From an uncultured Prevotellaceae bacterium (GTDB lineage Bacteria > Bacteroidota > Bacteroidia > Bacteroidales > Bacteroidaceae), in assembly GCA_900316475.1 (NCBI GenBank), contig ONDA01000014.1, positions 1 to 61,382 of the forward strand: a DNA stretch of 61,382 bases, in the 5' to 3' direction. Below the pieces are notes generated by a model. That model was not told the DNA's origin. It did no database searches and saw only the letters and a list, made by a program, of their open reading frames with translations. The translations under genes were made by a program, and so were the position numbers. The first letter of the stretch is position 1, and each line of letters starts with the position of its first letter. Shown here in pieces: positions 59,964-61,382 of this stretch.

Positions 59964-60983
59964 ATGACAAATTCCAAGCACAGGGTATCGCTGAAGGACT
60001 TGGCAAAGGAACTGAATGTCAGTATTGCCACTGTCAGCAGAGCGCTGCATTCTTCGCCGGAGATAGGCAAGGAGATGCAGCAGCGTGTGAAGGAATTGGC
60101 CAAGCGCCTGAACTACCGGCCCAACCCCTTCGCGCAGAGCCTGCGCAAGGAGGCACCGAAGGTCATTGGCGTCGTCGTGCCCAACCTGGTCACCCACTAC
60201 TATGCCGCCGTGCTCGACGGCATAGAGGAGGAAGCCCAACGGGCCGGCTATAGTATCATCAGCGCCAACACACACGAGGACTGCGAGGCTGAACGTGTGG
60301 CGGTCGACAACTTCATCGACCTCCATGTCGTGGGCATCATTGCCTGTCTGGCACAGAGCACCACCGACTACAGCCATTTCGAGGAGATCAGCGAGATGGG
60401 CATCCCTCTGGTGTTCTTTGGCCGCACCTGTCTCTCCGACCGGTTCTCTTGTGTGACAGCCAATGGCGACGAGGCCGCGCAGAAAGCTACGCAGCACCTC
60501 ATCGACACTGGCAGCCGGCGCATCGCCTTCGTCGGTGGTCCCAACCACCTTGATATGGTGCGCCGCCGTAAGCATGGCTACTTAGAGGCGCTCCGCGAGA
60601 ACCGTCTGCCCATCGTGCGCGAGATGGTTGTCTGCGACAGCATCGACTACGACGTAGCCCTGCGCAACACCATCAGGCTCTTGCAGCGTGACGACCGTCC
60701 TGATGCCATCCTGGCTTTCAACGACATCATCACCTTCGCAGCCTTCAACGCCATCCGGCAGTGTGGCCTCGCCATCCCTGCCGATGTGGCACTCATCGGG
60801 TTTACTGACGATGTCCACGCCCGCTATACCACGCCCTCGATGTCTGCCATCGAGGACCAGTCGTCCCGCATGGGACAGGTAGCCTGTCTGCTGCTGCTCG
60901 ACAATATCAACGGCAACACGAAAGTGCGCAAGGAGATAGTCCCCCAGCAGCTCGTCATACGTGAGACTTCGGCCAAGCGTTAA
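59964..60983 (+). CDS. LacI-family transcriptional regulator
   Basis: A 339-aa repressor-type regulator. The N-terminal HTH and hinge read RVSLKDLAKELNVSIATVSRALHSSPEIG...LNYRPNPFAQSLR, characteristic of LacI/GalR. The periplasmic-binding-protein-like sensor domain follows: VIGVVVPNLVTHYYAAVLDGIEEEA, RIAFVGGPNHLDMVRRRKHGYLEAL, DAILAFNDIITFAAFNAIRQ and DVALIGFTDDVHARYTTPSMSAIEDQ. Such regulators in Bacteroidetes control nearby glycan-use genes, but its targets probably lie beyond the right edge of the window. The ATG at 59964 is used. The upstream TTG frame falls within the promoter. Confidence 0.95.
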   Translation: MTNSKHRVSLKDLAKELNVSIATVSRALHSSPEIGKEMQQRVKELAKRLNYRPNPFAQSLRKEAPKVIGVVVPNLVTHYYAAVLDGIEEEAQRAGYSIISANTHEDCEAERVAVDNFIDLHVVGIIACLAQSTTDYSHFEEISEMGIPLVFFGRTCLSDRFSCVTANGDEAAQKATQHLIDTGSRRIAFVGGPNHLDMVRRRKHGYLEALRENRLPIVREMVVCDSIDYDVALRNTIRLLQRDDRPDAILAFNDIITFAAFNAIRQCGLAIPADVALIGFTDDVHARYTTPSMSAIEDQSSRMGQVACLLLLDNINGNTKVRKEIVPQQLVIRETSAKR

Positions 60984-61382
60984 CCTAAAAACACATAGTC
61001 CCCCTCCTGTATGGCCGGTGGGGGCGTTAGATAGTCTTTATATGCCGCTGTCTATCAGTGCATATCAGACAGATATCCTCGCTGCTCATAAAGAAGCTTT
61101 AGAAAAAGGCATAACAAAGTCTGTAGCTTCATGTACAATGTATATTGAACTGGGGCGTAAACTTTATATGTCATTAGGATCAGAAAAAAACCTAAGTTAA
61201 CGACTCCTGAGGACATAGAAATTTTCAAGGCGTTGCTTCAAGCAAAAAAAGACGCTTGGATGCACTAATATTAAAATAATGATACTAAAGTTTCGCAAGT
61301 GATGGCACACCTGCATAATTTAACATAAAATAGGAATAAAAAAGGCTTCGAAGTTTGTTCAACTCACTGAAAATGAGTAACT
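60984..61382. other. spacer with a small frameshifted ORF
   Basis: After the LacI gene a possible partial palindrome (CCCCCTCC...GGTGGGGGCG, 61001-61026) is seen. The ORF described separately follows. From about 61270 to the end the DNA is AT-rich with no further gene or repeat that I can support. Confidence 0.4.
61042..61268 (+). pseudogene. small ORF broken at an A7 run
   Basis: An ATG at 61042 opens MPLSISAYQTDILAAHKEAL...SLGSEK and stops at 61200, just after a run of seven A (about 61182-61188). With one extra A the frame would continue as PKLTTPEDIEIFKALLQAKK to a stop at 61268, giving about 76 residues with consistent helical character. So this is either a pseudogene or a sequencing or slippage site. 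No family is recognised. No clear ribosome site or promoter precedes it, so the 5' part may be missing. Confidence 0.35.

Noticed and set aside
1-61382. tRNA, rRNA and riboswitch genes
   Set aside because: No cloverleaf with a TTC-arm, rRNA segment or known riboswitch core could be recognised by reading. A covariance-model scan would settle it.

Overview
The window looks like chromosome of a Bacteroidales bacterium, most likely Prevotellaceae (Prevotella/Segatella/Xylanibacter type). The DnaK, RecA, RsgA, MnmA, DUF2723, DUF5686 and S9-peptidase genes have the sequence character of that group. Promoters repeatedly show the Bacteroidetes pattern TTTG-N19-21-TAnnTTTG instead of the usual -35/-10 boxes. 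Species cannot be fixed by reading alone.

Layout. 1-2.2 kb: end of an integrative element (tyrosine recombinase plus a two-HTH excisionase-like protein) next to dnaK. 2.3-8.2 kb: dnaK, a secreted protein of unknown role, and a probable carboxynorspermidine synthase-recA operon. 8.4-29.8 kb: L-rhamnose genes in two blocks, rhaT-rhaD at 8.5-10.4 kb and rhaB-rhaA at 24.4-27.3 kb, with nhaD and an AraC regulator beyond. The 14 kb between the blocks is a defence island: a DUF389 membrane protein, a 27-repeat CRISPR array, a complete type I-C cas operon (cas3-cas5-cas8c-cas7-cas4-cas1-cas2) with a RhuM-family gene wedged between cas7 and cas4, a decayed restriction-helicase fragment, a RelE/ParE-type toxin-antitoxin pair and a 100-bp-armed inverted repeat. 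29.9-41.8 kb: frr, a GH127 glycosidase, rsgA, an outer-membrane barrel, a secreted S9 peptidase, an SPFH-RHH-DUF1648 operon interrupted by a 400-bp inverted array of 27-bp repeats, mnmA and a polysaccharide deacetylase. 41.8-51.7 kb: a DUF2723 membrane protein, then an rlmL-like/S9 peptidase/purD/membrane-protein operon. 51.8-59.8 kb: a histidine kinase followed by an inositol-lipid type cluster (nucleotidyltransferase, ATP-grasp protein, CDP-alcohol phosphatidyltransferase, HAD phosphatase, myo-inositol-phosphate synthase) and a DUF5686 protein. 60-61 kb: a LacI regulator and a small frameshifted ORF.

Two patterns stand out. First, a RhuM protein sits inside the cas operon with gaps of only 3 and 6 bp, so it is probably co-expressed with CRISPR-Cas. 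Second, three conserved genes (rhaB, rsgA, the DUF2723 gene) carry GC-rich palindromic elements of about 87-111 bp read in frame. They add about 29-37 residues without stopping translation, and two of them share near-identical arms. This resembles the protein-coding palindromic elements known in Rickettsia, and I know of no description of it for this lineage. No tRNA or rRNA gene was recognised.
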